NCBI RefSeq assembly: GCF_030816235.1
Contig: NZ_JAUSXT010000001.1
Location: 1,736,001 to 1,800,000, forward strand
Source of the DNA: Microbacterium sp. W4I4
Lineage (GTDB): Bacteria; Actinomycetota; Actinomycetes; Actinomycetales; Microbacteriaceae
Reading direction: 5' to 3'
DNA length: 64,000 nucleotides
The notes under the pieces were generated by a model. The model saw only the letters and a list, made by a program, of their open reading frames with translations. It did no database searches and was not told the DNA's origin. Position numbers and translations under genes: made by a program. Shown here one piece after another: positions 36,870-46,207 of this stretch (positions are counted from its first letter, which is position 1; every line of letters starts with the position of its first letter).

Positions 36870-38141
36870 CCCTCGAAGCTGTCCCCCGCGCCTATGCGAC
36901 CGTCACGGGAACGGACGCCACCTTCATCACCCCCGACGGACGTAGTGAGCCCATCACGGCATCCGCGGATGAGGACATCCGCCGCATGATCGTGCAACGC
37001 GCCACCGACGAGGCCCGCCGCACCGGCGCCGCACTCGAACTCATCACCTCCGGCGACCGGGGCGAGCACCACCTCCTCGTTAGCGGCACAGGAGAGCTGT
37101 CAACTGTGCCGGTGACGCGCGCCGCCGAGCGGGCACGCGCAGCCGGCGCACCGGATGAGGATGCTGACCTGCCGGGCGCACCGGAACCGGACGATCCGGA
37201 CGAGCCGGGTGATCTCGGACGTCCGCAGCGTGCCTCGTTCATCACCCCGGGAACCCTCGAGCAGACACCCGCTTCCGGGTGGCGCGGGACAGTGTCCGGG
37301 CTCGGCATCCGTATCCCTGAGTCCGCGCGTCAACGTCAACGCAGGATCGACGAGGCGAATGTGTCTCGGCATGTGGCGGGATGCCGTGCGGTCGCGGTCG
37401 CGAACGGAAAGGGCGGCATCGGGAAGACCATGACCACCGCCATGCTCGCCGCGGTGTTCGCACGGTTCGGTGGCGGGAATGTCCTTGCGTGGGACAACAA
37501 TGACACCCGCGGCACGCTCGGCTGGCGGACAGAACAAGGTACTTACGACACCACCATTCGTGACCTCCTGCCCGCCACCGCGGAGCTCCTCGCACCTTCC
37601 GCGTCCGTCTCCGATATCTCCCGGTTCGTGCATCACCAGTCCGTCGACCGGTATGACGTGCTGCGCTCGAACCCCGAACTGCTCGCCACGCATCAGCGCA
37701 TCGAATCCGTACAGTTCGCGGAGCTGTTGAAGGTCGCGACCCGTTACTACCGTCTCATCGTCTTCGATTCCGGCAATGACGAGTCCGCCGACCGGTGGCT
37801 GCGGATGATCGACGCGTCCCATCAACTCGTCATCCCCACCCTCCCCTCCCCCGAATCCGCCGAATCCGCAGCCCTCCTCCTCGACGCGCTTCGGGACAGA
37901 GATGAACACTCGGCCCGCCTCGCCGAGAACGCCGTCCTCGTCGTCACCCAGTCCGAACCCGGCGCCCGACGGGCAGCGAAAGACATCGCCGCCAGGGTTC
38001 GCGGGACAGGTCCGCACGGTGCAGATTGTGCCCTTCGACCCGGCGCTGAAAAGCGGACCTTTGCGGTTTGATTCGCTCCGGACACGGACACGGGATGCCT
38101 GGCTTCGTGTTGCCAGCGCCGCCAGTACCGGGTGGGAGTGA
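36866..38141 (+). CDS. ParA/MinD-like ATPase of the transfer operon, frameshifted near 3' end
   Basis: The first frame runs to a stop at 38071. A variable N-terminal half (about 170 residues) precedes the deviant Walker A of ParA proteins: AVANGKGGIGKTMTTAMLAA. Walker B is LIVFDSGNDESADRW. After residue about 377 the reading becomes unlike the family. In the next frame the expected tail resumes (FAGQVRTVQIVPFDPALKSG, then FDSLRTRTRDAWLRVA) and ends at 38141, 9 bp before the next gene. One extra G in the GGG at 37995-37997 explains this. Either a real mutation or a sequencing error. Family role: positioning of the T4SS or element DNA. Confidence 0.75.
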
Positions 38142-38150
38142 GGTGCCGCC

Positions 38151-40001
38151 ATGAACACCGGGATACTGGGAAAGGCAGCGGCGGTCCTCATCGCCGCAGC
38201 ATTCGGGCTGAGCCTCGCCACAGCAATGATCGCGGAAGCCGTCACCGGCCTCGTCTGCGGTGAACGGCCCCGACCTGCCAGCATCTTCGCCGGACTCCTC
38301 CTCGGCATCACCGGCGACGCATCCCACTACACGTCATCGTGTCCGATGCCCGTCTGGCAGATCCGGGCACTCGACCTCCTCCTGCTGCTCCTCCTCGCCG
38401 GCGCGATCGTGGCACTCTGGGCGGCCTACCGGCGTTACAAGAGCTCCGATCGTGCCTTCGTCGCCGACCTGCGTGCCCGTCCCGGGTTCGCGAGCGCCTC
38501 CGAGGTCCGCCAGCACCTGTCCGCGCGGGCCGTGCTCCGTCGTGCCCGTCAGCTCCGCCCGGACCTCGACAAGCCGCAGCCGACGGATGTGGGGTGGCGC
38601 GTTGGCCGTTCGCGCGGCCGCGACGTCTACGTCTCCATCGAAGACTCCGTCGCCCTGGAAGGTCCACCGCGGTCGGGGAAGGGGTATCGGGTGTTGATCT
38701 CCGCGATCCTGGACTGGTCGGGGCCGCTCATCACCACCTCGACCACGAACGACAATCTGACGGCGACGATGCGGTTGCGTCAGCAGCGCGGGGACGTGCA
38801 CGTGTTCGACCCGCAGGGGCTGTCCGGCATCCGGCATCCGCTCCGCGTCAGCCCGCTCGCCGGGTGCGAGGACCCGCTCGTCGCGATGCAACGCGGCAAC
38901 GCGATCATCACCGGCACGGCACTGGGGGCGTCGACGACGAACGGGGAATGGGCGCAAGCATCCGGCGTCGTCCTGGGCCGGCTCCTGCACGCCGCCGCGA
39001 TCGGGGACCGCACCATCCAGGACGTCTACGACTGGGGATCCAGCCCCGCCTTCGCCCGCACCGCCGTCGACGTGCTGCGCTCAGACGGCGCACCCGGATG
39101 GGGCGACAATCTTGAGGCGACCATCAGCGGTGACGAGAAACTCGTCTCCTCCATCTGGTTCGGTGTCCAAGGTGCCGTCGCCCCACTCGCCGTCCCTCAG
39201 ATCCGCGACGCACTCATGCCCCGCCCCGGCGACCGGATCCTCGACCCCCGCGAATTTCTCAACGACGCCAACACCCTCTACCTGATCGGATCCTCCTCAG
39301 GGGCTGCGGCGATGGGCGGATTCCTCGGCGCGCTCCTCGACGACATCGTCGAAGTCGCCCGCGCCCGGGCCCTCGCCTCCCCCGGCTCCCGGCTCGTGCA
39401 CCCGCTCGGGCTGATCCTGGACGAGATCGCGAACATCTTCCGCTGGGACGCCCTGCCCCGCACGATGGCCGACGGTGGTGGGCGTGGCATCTGCACTTTC
39501 GTCGTCCTGCAAGCCCTCTCCCAAGCCGAAACCGCCTGGTCCCGCGCGGAAGCAGACACCATCTGGGCCGCCGCCACCGCGAAAGTGCTCCTCGGCGGGG
39601 CATCCCACGTCGCACACCTCCGCGACATCGAAGCACTCCTCGGCACGCGGGATGCGCGCCGCACCGAACGATCCTGGAACACCGAACAACACGGCCACCA
39701 CACCAGCGAACGACAAGACCGGCTCCCGCTCATGTCCGTCGATGAGATCCGCCGCATGCCCGAGACCCTCGGGCTGCTCGCCTACCGCAACCGACGCGGC
39801 GTGCTCCTGGACCTTGCGGGGTGGGACGCACGACACGATGCGAAAGCGATCCAGCATGGCAAAGCCAGCACCGAAGCCGAACAGCGCACCGTCTTCGACG
39901 CCGCCGAACGACACACCACACCCCCACGCTCAACCGACACCGACGATGCTCGGGATGCCGAGGCATCCGAGCTGCCGACTGAGGCGGTGAGTGACGAATG
40001 A
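38151..40001 (+). CDS. VirD4/TraG-type coupling protein (T4CP)
   Basis: 616 residues. Two N-terminal membrane segments (about residues 5-30 and 68-90) are followed by the cytoplasmic AAA domain. Walker A is ALEGPPRSGKGYRVLISAIL; Walker B is HPLGLILDEIANIFRWDALP; TFVVLQALSQAETAW is the usual following motif. T4CPs bring the relaxase-DNA complex to the channel. A Shine-Dalgarno GGAGTGAGG precedes the ATG. The C-terminal tail is acidic and variable, as expected for relaxase recognition. It overlaps the HNH-like gene by 4 bp. Confidence 0.9.
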   Translation: MNTGILGKAAAVLIAAAFGLSLATAMIAEAVTGLVCGERPRPASIFAGLLLGITGDASHYTSSCPMPVWQIRALDLLLLLLLAGAIVALWAAYRRYKSSDRAFVADLRARPGFASASEVRQHLSARAVLRRARQLRPDLDKPQPTDVGWRVGRSRGRDVYVSIEDSVALEGPPRSGKGYRVLISAILDWSGPLITTSTTNDNLTATMRLRQQRGDVHVFDPQGLSGIRHPLRVSPLAGCEDPLVAMQRGNAIITGTALGASTTNGEWAQASGVVLGRLLHAAAIGDRTIQDVYDWGSSPAFARTAVDVLRSDGAPGWGDNLEATISGDEKLVSSIWFGVQGAVAPLAVPQIRDALMPRPGDRILDPREFLNDANTLYLIGSSSGAAAMGGFLGALLDDIVEVARARALASPGSRLVHPLGLILDEIANIFRWDALPRTMADGGGRGICTFVVLQALSQAETAWSRAEADTIWAAATAKVLLGGASHVAHLRDIEALLGTRDARRTERSWNTEQHGHHTSERQDRLPLMSVDEIRRMPETLGLLAYRNRRGVLLDLAGWDARHDAKAIQHGKASTEAEQRTVFDAAERHTTPPRSTDTDDARDAEASELPTEAVSDE

Positions 40002-40387
40002 GCAACCACCGCCGCACCGGGCTGAAGAACCTATACAGGGAGGAGTTCCTCCGCTCCCCGGCCTGGTTCGCCCGCCGAAACCGCTGGTTCCGAGACCACA
40101 GCACCACCGGCGCGCTCCCCTGCGCTGCCTGTGGGGTGGTCACCGTCAAGGACGAGCTCGAGCTGCATCACCGCGACTACGAAGGCGTCCGCATCATCCA
40201 AGGTGTCTGGCAGGCCTGGGAAGACGACGAGGACCTCGTCGCGTTGCATCCGCACTGCCACGAACTCCTGCACCGGCTCATCGACCGCGACGTCGTCCTC
40301 TCCCGCCACCGCACCCGCCGCGACGCCTCCGACCACGCCCTCCGGGCCCTGCAAATCAAACTCCACAGTGTGGAGGCCGCATCATGA
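39998..40387 (+). CDS. HNH-like nuclease-fold protein
   Basis: 129 residues. The centre has CAACG, then LELHHRDYEGV and ALHPHCHELLHRLID: a Cys-x2-Cys, His-His and distal Cys/His pattern typical of small HNH endonuclease or zinc-binding proteins. The N-terminus is strongly basic (RRTGLKNLYREEFLRSPAWF). It is translationally coupled to T4CP upstream and to the next gene downstream, so it belongs to the transfer operon; its role there is unknown. Confidence 0.7.
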   Translation: MSNHRRTGLKNLYREEFLRSPAWFARRNRWFRDHSTTGALPCAACGVVTVKDELELHHRDYEGVRIIQGVWQAWEDDEDLVALHPHCHELLHRLIDRDVVLSRHRTRRDASDHALRALQIKLHSVEAAS

Positions 40388-40863
40388 GCAGATACGACCC
40401 CGAAGATGTCGACGCCCTCCTCGCCCAAGAACTCAGCGGATTCGACCCACACTCCCGCACCGGAACCTCCGCACTCATCGGCGGGACCGTCACTAGCTGG
40501 CGCGACCTCACGGATGAGGAAGCCGCCGAGCGGTGGCAGGCGCTGCGCGAATGGGTCGAATGGTTCACCGTCCGTTACACCGTGCCCATCAGCATCGTGC
40601 CCGACTGTTGGTGGCGGCACGGGCACCTCGTCGAAGAACTCTCCGCCCTCCACACCGCACACGTCACCGCGTTCGACCCCGCCGACAGCGGATTCGGCCC
40701 CATCGGCTGGCACGAACGCCTCACCATCGCCCTCCCCAGACTCAACCGCGCCTACGGCGGCGGATGCAACAACGGACACAAACCCACCAGACCCCGCTCA
40801 TGGGCCGGAACGACCAATGAGCAGGAATGGGAGACGTGGACCACCCAGGCCCACGCCCACTAG
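40384..40863 (+). CDS. DUF4913-like protein of the conjugative element
   Basis: 159 residues from the ATG that overlaps the HNH stop (ATGA). A conserved-looking core with many Trp (WREWVEWFTV-like region, PDCWWRHGHLVEELSALHTA, HVTAFDPADSGFGPIGWHER) resembles DUF4913 proteins common on actinobacterial conjugative plasmids and elements. No catalytic motif is visible. It precedes SSB by 36 bp. Confidence 0.6.
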   Translation: MSRYDPEDVDALLAQELSGFDPHSRTGTSALIGGTVTSWRDLTDEEAAERWQALREWVEWFTVRYTVPISIVPDCWWRHGHLVEELSALHTAHVTAFDPADSGFGPIGWHERLTIALPRLNRAYGGGCNNGHKPTRPRSWAGTTNEQEWETWTTQAHAH

Positions 40864-40899
40864 GACGCACCCCGCGCCCGCAACGAAAGGAAAGAACGC

Positions 40900-41346
40900 A
40901 TGACCACCAAGATTCCGGTGACGCTGGAGGGCAACCTCACAGCCGACCCCGAACACGGCGCCGGCGAATCAGGCAACGAGTACGCCCGCTTCACCCTCGC
41001 CGTCAACGACCGCAGGCTCAACGAAGACACCGGCCGGTGGGAAGACGCCGGCACCGTCTTTCACCGCGTCGTCGTCTTCAACCAGCAGTCCCGCCACGTC
41101 ACCGACTCGCTCCACAAGGGCGACTCCGCGATCGTCGTCGGCGACCTCCGCTTCGGCAGCTACACCGACAAGGAGACCGGCCAAGTCCGCGAGACCCGCG
41201 ACGTCATCGCCGACAACATCGGCGCCTCCCTCAAGTTCGCCGGCGCCACCGTGAACCGCGCCCCAAAAGCTAACGGCCCCGCAGCAGACGCTTCGGGGCC
41301 GGTAGCAGCACCGGCCTCGTACGCCAGTGCAGGTGTCGCGCGCTGA
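40900..41346 (+). CDS. ssb: Single-stranded DNA-binding protein
   Basis: 148 residues with the OB-fold pattern of bacterial SSB: VTLEGNLTADPEHGAGESGN, YARFTLAVNDRRL, VFHRVVVFNQQSRHVTDSLH, KGDSAIVVGDLRFGSYTDKE. A disordered Ala/Pro-rich tail follows, but the acidic DDDIPF-type C-terminus of host SSB is absent (it ends ASAGVAR). It is the element's own SSB, likely protecting transferred single strands. GAAAGGAAAG precedes the ATG. It is last in the transfer operon and is followed by a hairpin. Confidence 0.88.
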   Translation: MTTKIPVTLEGNLTADPEHGAGESGNEYARFTLAVNDRRLNEDTGRWEDAGTVFHRVVVFNQQSRHVTDSLHKGDSAIVVGDLRFGSYTDKETGQVRETRDVIADNIGASLKFAGATVNRAPKANGPAADASGPVAAPASYASAGVAR

Positions 41347-41359
41347 CAATCCAGACAGA

Positions 41360-41391
41360 AGCGGACGGGAGCGATGCTACTCCCGTCCGCT
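41360..41391 (+). terminator. Hairpin terminator after ssb
   Basis: AGCGGACGGGAG (41360-41371) and CTCCCGTCCGCT (41380-41391) form a perfect 12-bp stem with an 8-base loop, 13 bp after the ssb stop. No U-tract follows, as is common in actinobacteria. Confidence 0.75.
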
Positions 41392-41933
41392 CCTTGGTGC
41401 GAGGGTCATGCTGAGGTGCGTCGCTGCGACGTCAAGCGCCTTGTCACCACATACTCAAACCACCTGCGAATCGGCCCTTTCAGATCAACGCAACCAGATC
41501 CCGTCGGTCCGGACTTCGTCGGTTAAGGACTTTGCGGACGCGACAGGCGTTCTTACTGCGCTCACTATTCCTGCAGTGGCTCATCGACGGCTTCGCCCAT
41601 CCATCACTAGGTGTCGACGTCCTCATCAGTAAGGCGTGGGCCGGCTACCTGTTGCTCTGGTCCACGAACGACCCGTGACTCATCAAAGATCCGACACGCC
41701 AGACCGTCGGGTCCGCGGTCGATGCGCTGGTTACGGCCCTGAGGCGACGCGACAGCTGAGCGAACATCTCCTCCTCGTCCGTCCTGTCCTTCGACCGTGA
41801 GGCGCACCTCTGGCTGACGAACGCCCGCGTGGGTGGCCGTGGGTGGAGACATCGACTCAGACTGAGATGAGCGCAGGGCTCGCCCGCGCGCAGAAAACCT
41901 ACAGCGTCCTGCCGACCGGCGCGTTTCGCAGGA
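41392..41933. other. Intergenic stretch between transfer operon and helicase gene
   Basis: About 540 bp between the ssb terminator and the 3' end of the helicase on the opposite strand. Short frames exist on both strands, but none has recognisable content or a ribosome site. It may hold a decayed gene. Confidence 0.5.
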
Positions 41934-44900
41934 CTATGTCCGCCACCTCAGCTCTGTGGTCACATCTCCCTCCGGTGACGGGAGGTCGACGAGCAGTTCA
42001 TTCGAGCAGAAGACGTCCACGAAGTCTTTCAGCATCTCGCTCGTGCGGATTGTCTCGAGGTCGTTGCTCGTGTGCTGAATGATCTCGCGGCTCGCCATGA
42101 CGATGAGCTTTGCGCGGGCGCGCGTTGCGAGGACGTTGAACCGGTTGAGGTTGTGGAGGAAGTCCTCCTCTTCGGCGACCGTGTCGGGGTCGCCGACCGC
42201 GTAAGTGGCGAGGATGATGTCCCGCTCTTGACCTTGGAAGCGCTCAACCGTGTCGACAGCGCTCTCGATCCATCCGGGGAGCCGCGGGTCAGAGGACGCG
42301 GTGACGAACGCCGCTCTGAGCAGTTCAATGATGCGGGAGCGCTGAGCGCGGTGAAGGCTCACCACCCCGATTGCTTCAGTCCAGAAGTACTCGTCCGTCA
42401 TGGAACTTGTGCCTGCGCTACTCAGGCCGCGGACAAGGGTGCTGTGGTACCAACGGACGAGGTCCGCGATGGTCATCGCTTCGAAGTCGTTCCACTGCCC
42501 GGAGACGCCTTCGAGGTAGGTGACGGTGACGGCCACACGGTCTGGATCTGCGACGGCCACGAGGTCCTCGCTGAGCGCGAGCTCGATGCGAACGTCGTCG
42601 AGGGACACATCGTCTCGATACTGGATGCGGAGGTCTGGACGCTCCGCGCGCAGCGCATCCGGGTAGCCGGCGAGTTTGCCTAGCTCCACCAGTGTGGCGT
42701 TGGACCGGTAGTTGACGAGGAGCTGCTCCTGCGGGACGCCCTGGTCGTGAAGCAGGTAGTTGTAGATCGAGCCGACCTTGTTCTCCAGGCCCAGGGGAGG
42801 TTCGGCCGCATGGATGGGCGCCAACTGCAGGTGGTCGCCGGCCACGATGAGCTGGGCCCCATTGTTGGCACCGGAGAGCAGCAAGGTTGCGTGGGCGACG
42901 TCGAGCTGGCCGGCCTCATCGAAGATGATGACGTCGAAGGTTCCACGCGTCCCGCGGGCATCGCGCGTCTCGATGGCGGCATGGAGCTGCTCGGTGGTTC
43001 CGAAGACGAACATTGGTTGACCGGATCCGAGGTCGTCTATGAGCTCATCGAACTCGGGGGTCCGACGCCTGACGTCCATCTGCGGCGGGAGCCAGTCAGG
43101 TGTCGCTCGTGCGCCCGAGCTCAGTCGCCTGACCAGCACGTTCGACGGCAGCGCAGGAAGAAGTCCCTGCAGCACCGTGTCGATGGCCGTGTAGGTGAAG
43201 GCTGCTATGGCCACCCGCAGCGGCCGCCCAGTGACTGCGAAGCCCTGGAGGATCGAGCGGACGGTGGCTGTCTTACCAGTTCCTGGGGGTCCCCAGATGA
43301 GGGTTACCCGGCGGGACAGGGCGCTCTCCCATGCGCTGTCCTGGGACGCGTTGAGGCCCGCGAAGGTCGCGGGCATCGCGGCTCGCAGTACCTGCATGTC
43401 GCGAGCCACAGTTGTCGCGTTCAACGCCGCCGCGTTCCAAAGCAGATCCCCGGCAGGGTGGGCTGGGCCCGTGCGAGGGCGCACCGCTCGACCCAGCGCC
43501 GAATCGACGAGAGGATCTCGGCCTGATGCGGGAGGGTTGCCGATGGCTTTGGTCGCCTCTTCCAGGCGCCTGACGAAGAAGTCTCGGTTCACGGCCTCGA
43601 GGGTGAGTGGCCCATGTCCACCGAAGGCACGAGCCTGCCCCAGGCGGCGTCGGATCTCCGTGCGGATACCCCAGGTGTCCAGGTCAGCGACGAGTGTTGC
43701 CTCGTGCCTGTCGATGTTGACGATGGTGGCGCCGAGGACATCCCCGAGAGTGGTGCGGAAGTCATTGATACCGTCCCACCAGGCGGACAGCTGCGCGTTA
43801 TTGACCCGGCGCACGAAGCTGTTGATGGTGGTGTCGAGATCCATCGCGAGCATTTCGGGAACGACTGCCCAGAGGAACTCTCCGGGCTTGACCTTCACAT
43901 CGACACTCCCCGGACGGAGCCTGAACACCATACGCTGCGGCAGATGAGGGAGACCCAGGCGTGTCAACTCCGCGTCGCGGTCGGGTCCCTGCAGTGCCGT
44001 CATGACTGCCGTCTCGAACTTCGCTTCCTTTTCATCGGTGGGCAGCGCTCGTATCTGTGCCTGGTCCAGTTTCGCGACTGCACGATCCAGCTTTGAGTAG
44101 GCAACGAGGAGAACCCCGAGAGGACTCGTCGCGTTCTGTAGCGTCGGCGCCGACAACTGGCGCAGCAGCGGTGCCTTCCGTGAAATGCGGTCACCGAACG
44201 CAGTGGTCAGGGCATCGGTCACATCACTGAGCGCGCGCAGCTTCGTCTTGACCGTCTGCAATAGCCGGCCAGAGAGTTCCGCGGGCGTCGGTGCGGAGGG
44301 CGCCCGCCGGGGGTTCCAGAGCTGATGGGCACGCTCAGGAGGGATCTGGTCAGTAAACGGATCCTCCCAGAACATGGGCACGTTGTACGGGTAGGGACTG
44401 TTCGGGTCCTGCAGTTTCCGAGCTACTCCGAGCAACGTGTACGTATGGGCGAGGTCCACGGCGAGCGTGGCTTTCGCCGCGTTCCGGACGATACTGACGG
44501 CGGGCGCCTCTGTCAGAGCAGGGCTGTCGAGTACCTCCTCAGGAGGGAACAGCCATACCAACCGTTGCAGGCGACCGCTGGCAAGGATGCGGGCGAGGTG
44601 GCGTCCGACGACTCGCGTCATGTGTTCGAACGTGACGGTGTCCCACACATAGACCTGCATCGACTGCGTTCGGTCGTGAGTGGTGCACTCGTCGATGAGG
44701 GCCGCGAGGTCGTCGAGCAGGCCGGACAATGCGTCCCACTCTGCATCGGCGGACTTCTGGTCCGTGTGGTGCACTCGAGTCCGCGAGATGCTGGAGGGTT
44801 GCCAGCCTCTCTGCATCCATGCCCAGGAGAGGCCGAAGGAGAGACTGAGGGCGCTGCCCGGGTCGAAGTCTGCGGTGATGTAGATGCGAAGGCGCGCCCA

Positions 44901-46145
44901 GGAGGGGATCGCTGCGGTCGTGTATAGCGACGAGTCCAGAGGCACGACGCTATTCCCACCGAGGGCCTGCGCACGTCGGCTGACGATCTGTCGCTGGCCT
45001 CGCAGTCGGTGGTGAAGGTCGAAGGTCTCGTCAGTGGTGTCGAGGCCTGCGAGGTCGGTGACGGTGGACGTCCCGTGAGTGCGGAGGATCTGGAACGCGC
45101 CCCTTGTGAGGAAAGGGACCCGTGAGAGGTGCTGCTCGGCCTCGGCCTGCGGCAGGCAGTGCCGGGCGTCCCAGGCGGAACCACTGGTGCCGGGTGTGGT
45201 TGAGAACTTCTGGCCGAGGTTCTCACATCCCTGGCAGGCGGGAGTGACCGACCACGGAAGATCGGCGAGACGTTCGCCGAGTACGTGCGGGATGTCGACG
45301 TGGAGGACCCTGCGGACCTGTGCGAGGAACGTCCGCATCGGAACCGTCTCGAGATCCTCGTGGAATCCGGCGTAGCGGTCCGCAGCCGCCGCCCCTGCAG
45401 CTGCCGCCGCGTGCAGCGCCGATTCTGATTCACTACCCGGCCAAATCGCTGGGTAGGCGCTCACAAAGTAGCGGTCGTCCAGGCCGACGTCCTCGAGGAA
45501 AGCCGCGAGCGTCAGCGCGTAATAGGCGAGCTCGGCGAAGTACCGCGGCCCCGGCTCACTGGTGAGCTTGACGTCGATGATCCGCAGCCCCAGTCGTGGA
45601 TCAGCTACTTCAATCGGGACAATATCGCCGTTCACGGCGACACCCTTATCGCCGAGTAGGGCGTCGTCCGCTTCGAGTACCTCGATGACGTCTGGGCGAA
45701 CTCGCGTGAACTGCAACGGTCCGCTCGTCTCGGCGAACGCGATGGCATCCAACTTGTGGGCGAGGCGGAACGTTGGGGTGTCCGCAAGGAACTCGGTCTC
45801 GATGAGGAACTGCCCGGGGGCCACACCAGCGACGAGGAACGGCTCCAGCGGTGTCGCGGTGTAGCTCAGGCCAGGCTGCGTCGTGCTCCCAGTGACGGCG
45901 AACGACCCGCCCAGAAGGTTTCCTGCACCGAACGCTTCCTGGAGGTCATGGACCTTCGCCTGCCCCCACTCGTCACCAGCGTCCTGGATACCGCGGAGAG
46001 CAGGGCGGACCTGCCGGTGCGGGAGGTCCAGCGCTTGACGTTCGTGGACGAACGTTCCACTGTCAGGGTGCATTGATAGTCGGAGCTGTCGTTCACAGCC
46101 GGAACCGACGAACTGAGTGATGGTCATCTTCTCAACGCGAGGCAT
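41934..46145 (-). CDS. Dna2-like fusion: Fe-S PD-(D/E)XK nuclease plus SF1 helicase
   Basis: 1403 residues. The N-terminal third looks like a RecB/Cas4-type nuclease: GCERQLRLS (Cys about 17), VRPDVIEV, RIIDVKLTSEPGPRYFAELA (catalytic Asp/Lys near residue 190) and a Cys cluster CQGC near 303 with RHC near 328, the one-plus-three pattern of Fe-S nucleases. The C-terminal half is an SF1 (Upf1/Dna2-like) helicase: LIWGPPGTGKTATVR near residue 950, FDEAGQ near 1075, NYRSN, and VERFQGQERDIILATYAV with NVLATRARAKLIVMAS. It would unwind and cut DNA. It follows a DPPY methyltransferase gene after 62 bp, suggesting a two-gene defence or DNA-processing system. Confidence 0.82.
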   Translation of the reverse strand: MPRVEKMTITQFVGSGCERQLRLSMHPDSGTFVHERQALDLPHRQVRPALRGIQDAGDEWGQAKVHDLQEAFGAGNLLGGSFAVTGSTTQPGLSYTATPLEPFLVAGVAPGQFLIETEFLADTPTFRLAHKLDAIAFAETSGPLQFTRVRPDVIEVLEADDALLGDKGVAVNGDIVPIEVADPRLGLRIIDVKLTSEPGPRYFAELAYYALTLAAFLEDVGLDDRYFVSAYPAIWPGSESESALHAAAAAGAAAADRYAGFHEDLETVPMRTFLAQVRRVLHVDIPHVLGERLADLPWSVTPACQGCENLGQKFSTTPGTSGSAWDARHCLPQAEAEQHLSRVPFLTRGAFQILRTHGTSTVTDLAGLDTTDETFDLHHRLRGQRQIVSRRAQALGGNSVVPLDSSLYTTAAIPSWARLRIYITADFDPGSALSLSFGLSWAWMQRGWQPSSISRTRVHHTDQKSADAEWDALSGLLDDLAALIDECTTHDRTQSMQVYVWDTVTFEHMTRVVGRHLARILASGRLQRLVWLFPPEEVLDSPALTEAPAVSIVRNAAKATLAVDLAHTYTLLGVARKLQDPNSPYPYNVPMFWEDPFTDQIPPERAHQLWNPRRAPSAPTPAELSGRLLQTVKTKLRALSDVTDALTTAFGDRISRKAPLLRQLSAPTLQNATSPLGVLLVAYSKLDRAVAKLDQAQIRALPTDEKEAKFETAVMTALQGPDRDAELTRLGLPHLPQRMVFRLRPGSVDVKVKPGEFLWAVVPEMLAMDLDTTINSFVRRVNNAQLSAWWDGINDFRTTLGDVLGATIVNIDRHEATLVADLDTWGIRTEIRRRLGQARAFGGHGPLTLEAVNRDFFVRRLEEATKAIGNPPASGRDPLVDSALGRAVRPRTGPAHPAGDLLWNAAALNATTVARDMQVLRAAMPATFAGLNASQDSAWESALSRRVTLIWGPPGTGKTATVRSILQGFAVTGRPLRVAIAAFTYTAIDTVLQGLLPALPSNVLVRRLSSGARATPDWLPPQMDVRRRTPEFDELIDDLGSGQPMFVFGTTEQLHAAIETRDARGTRGTFDVIIFDEAGQLDVAHATLLLSGANNGAQLIVAGDHLQLAPIHAAEPPLGLENKVGSIYNYLLHDQGVPQEQLLVNYRSNATLVELGKLAGYPDALRAERPDLRIQYRDDVSLDDVRIELALSEDLVAVADPDRVAVTVTYLEGVSGQWNDFEAMTIADLVRWYHSTLVRGLSSAGTSSMTDEYFWTEAIGVVSLHRAQRSRIIELLRAAFVTASSDPRLPGWIESAVDTVERFQGQERDIILATYAVGDPDTVAEEEDFLHNLNRFNVLATRARAKLIVMASREIIQHTSNDLETIRTSEMLKDFVDVFCSNELLVDLPSPEGDVTTELRWRT

Positions 46146-46207
46146 AGTTGTACCTTGTGGCCGGCGCAGGGCTCGTCCCCCGCGAGTGGCTCCACTCTAT
46201 GCGCGCG

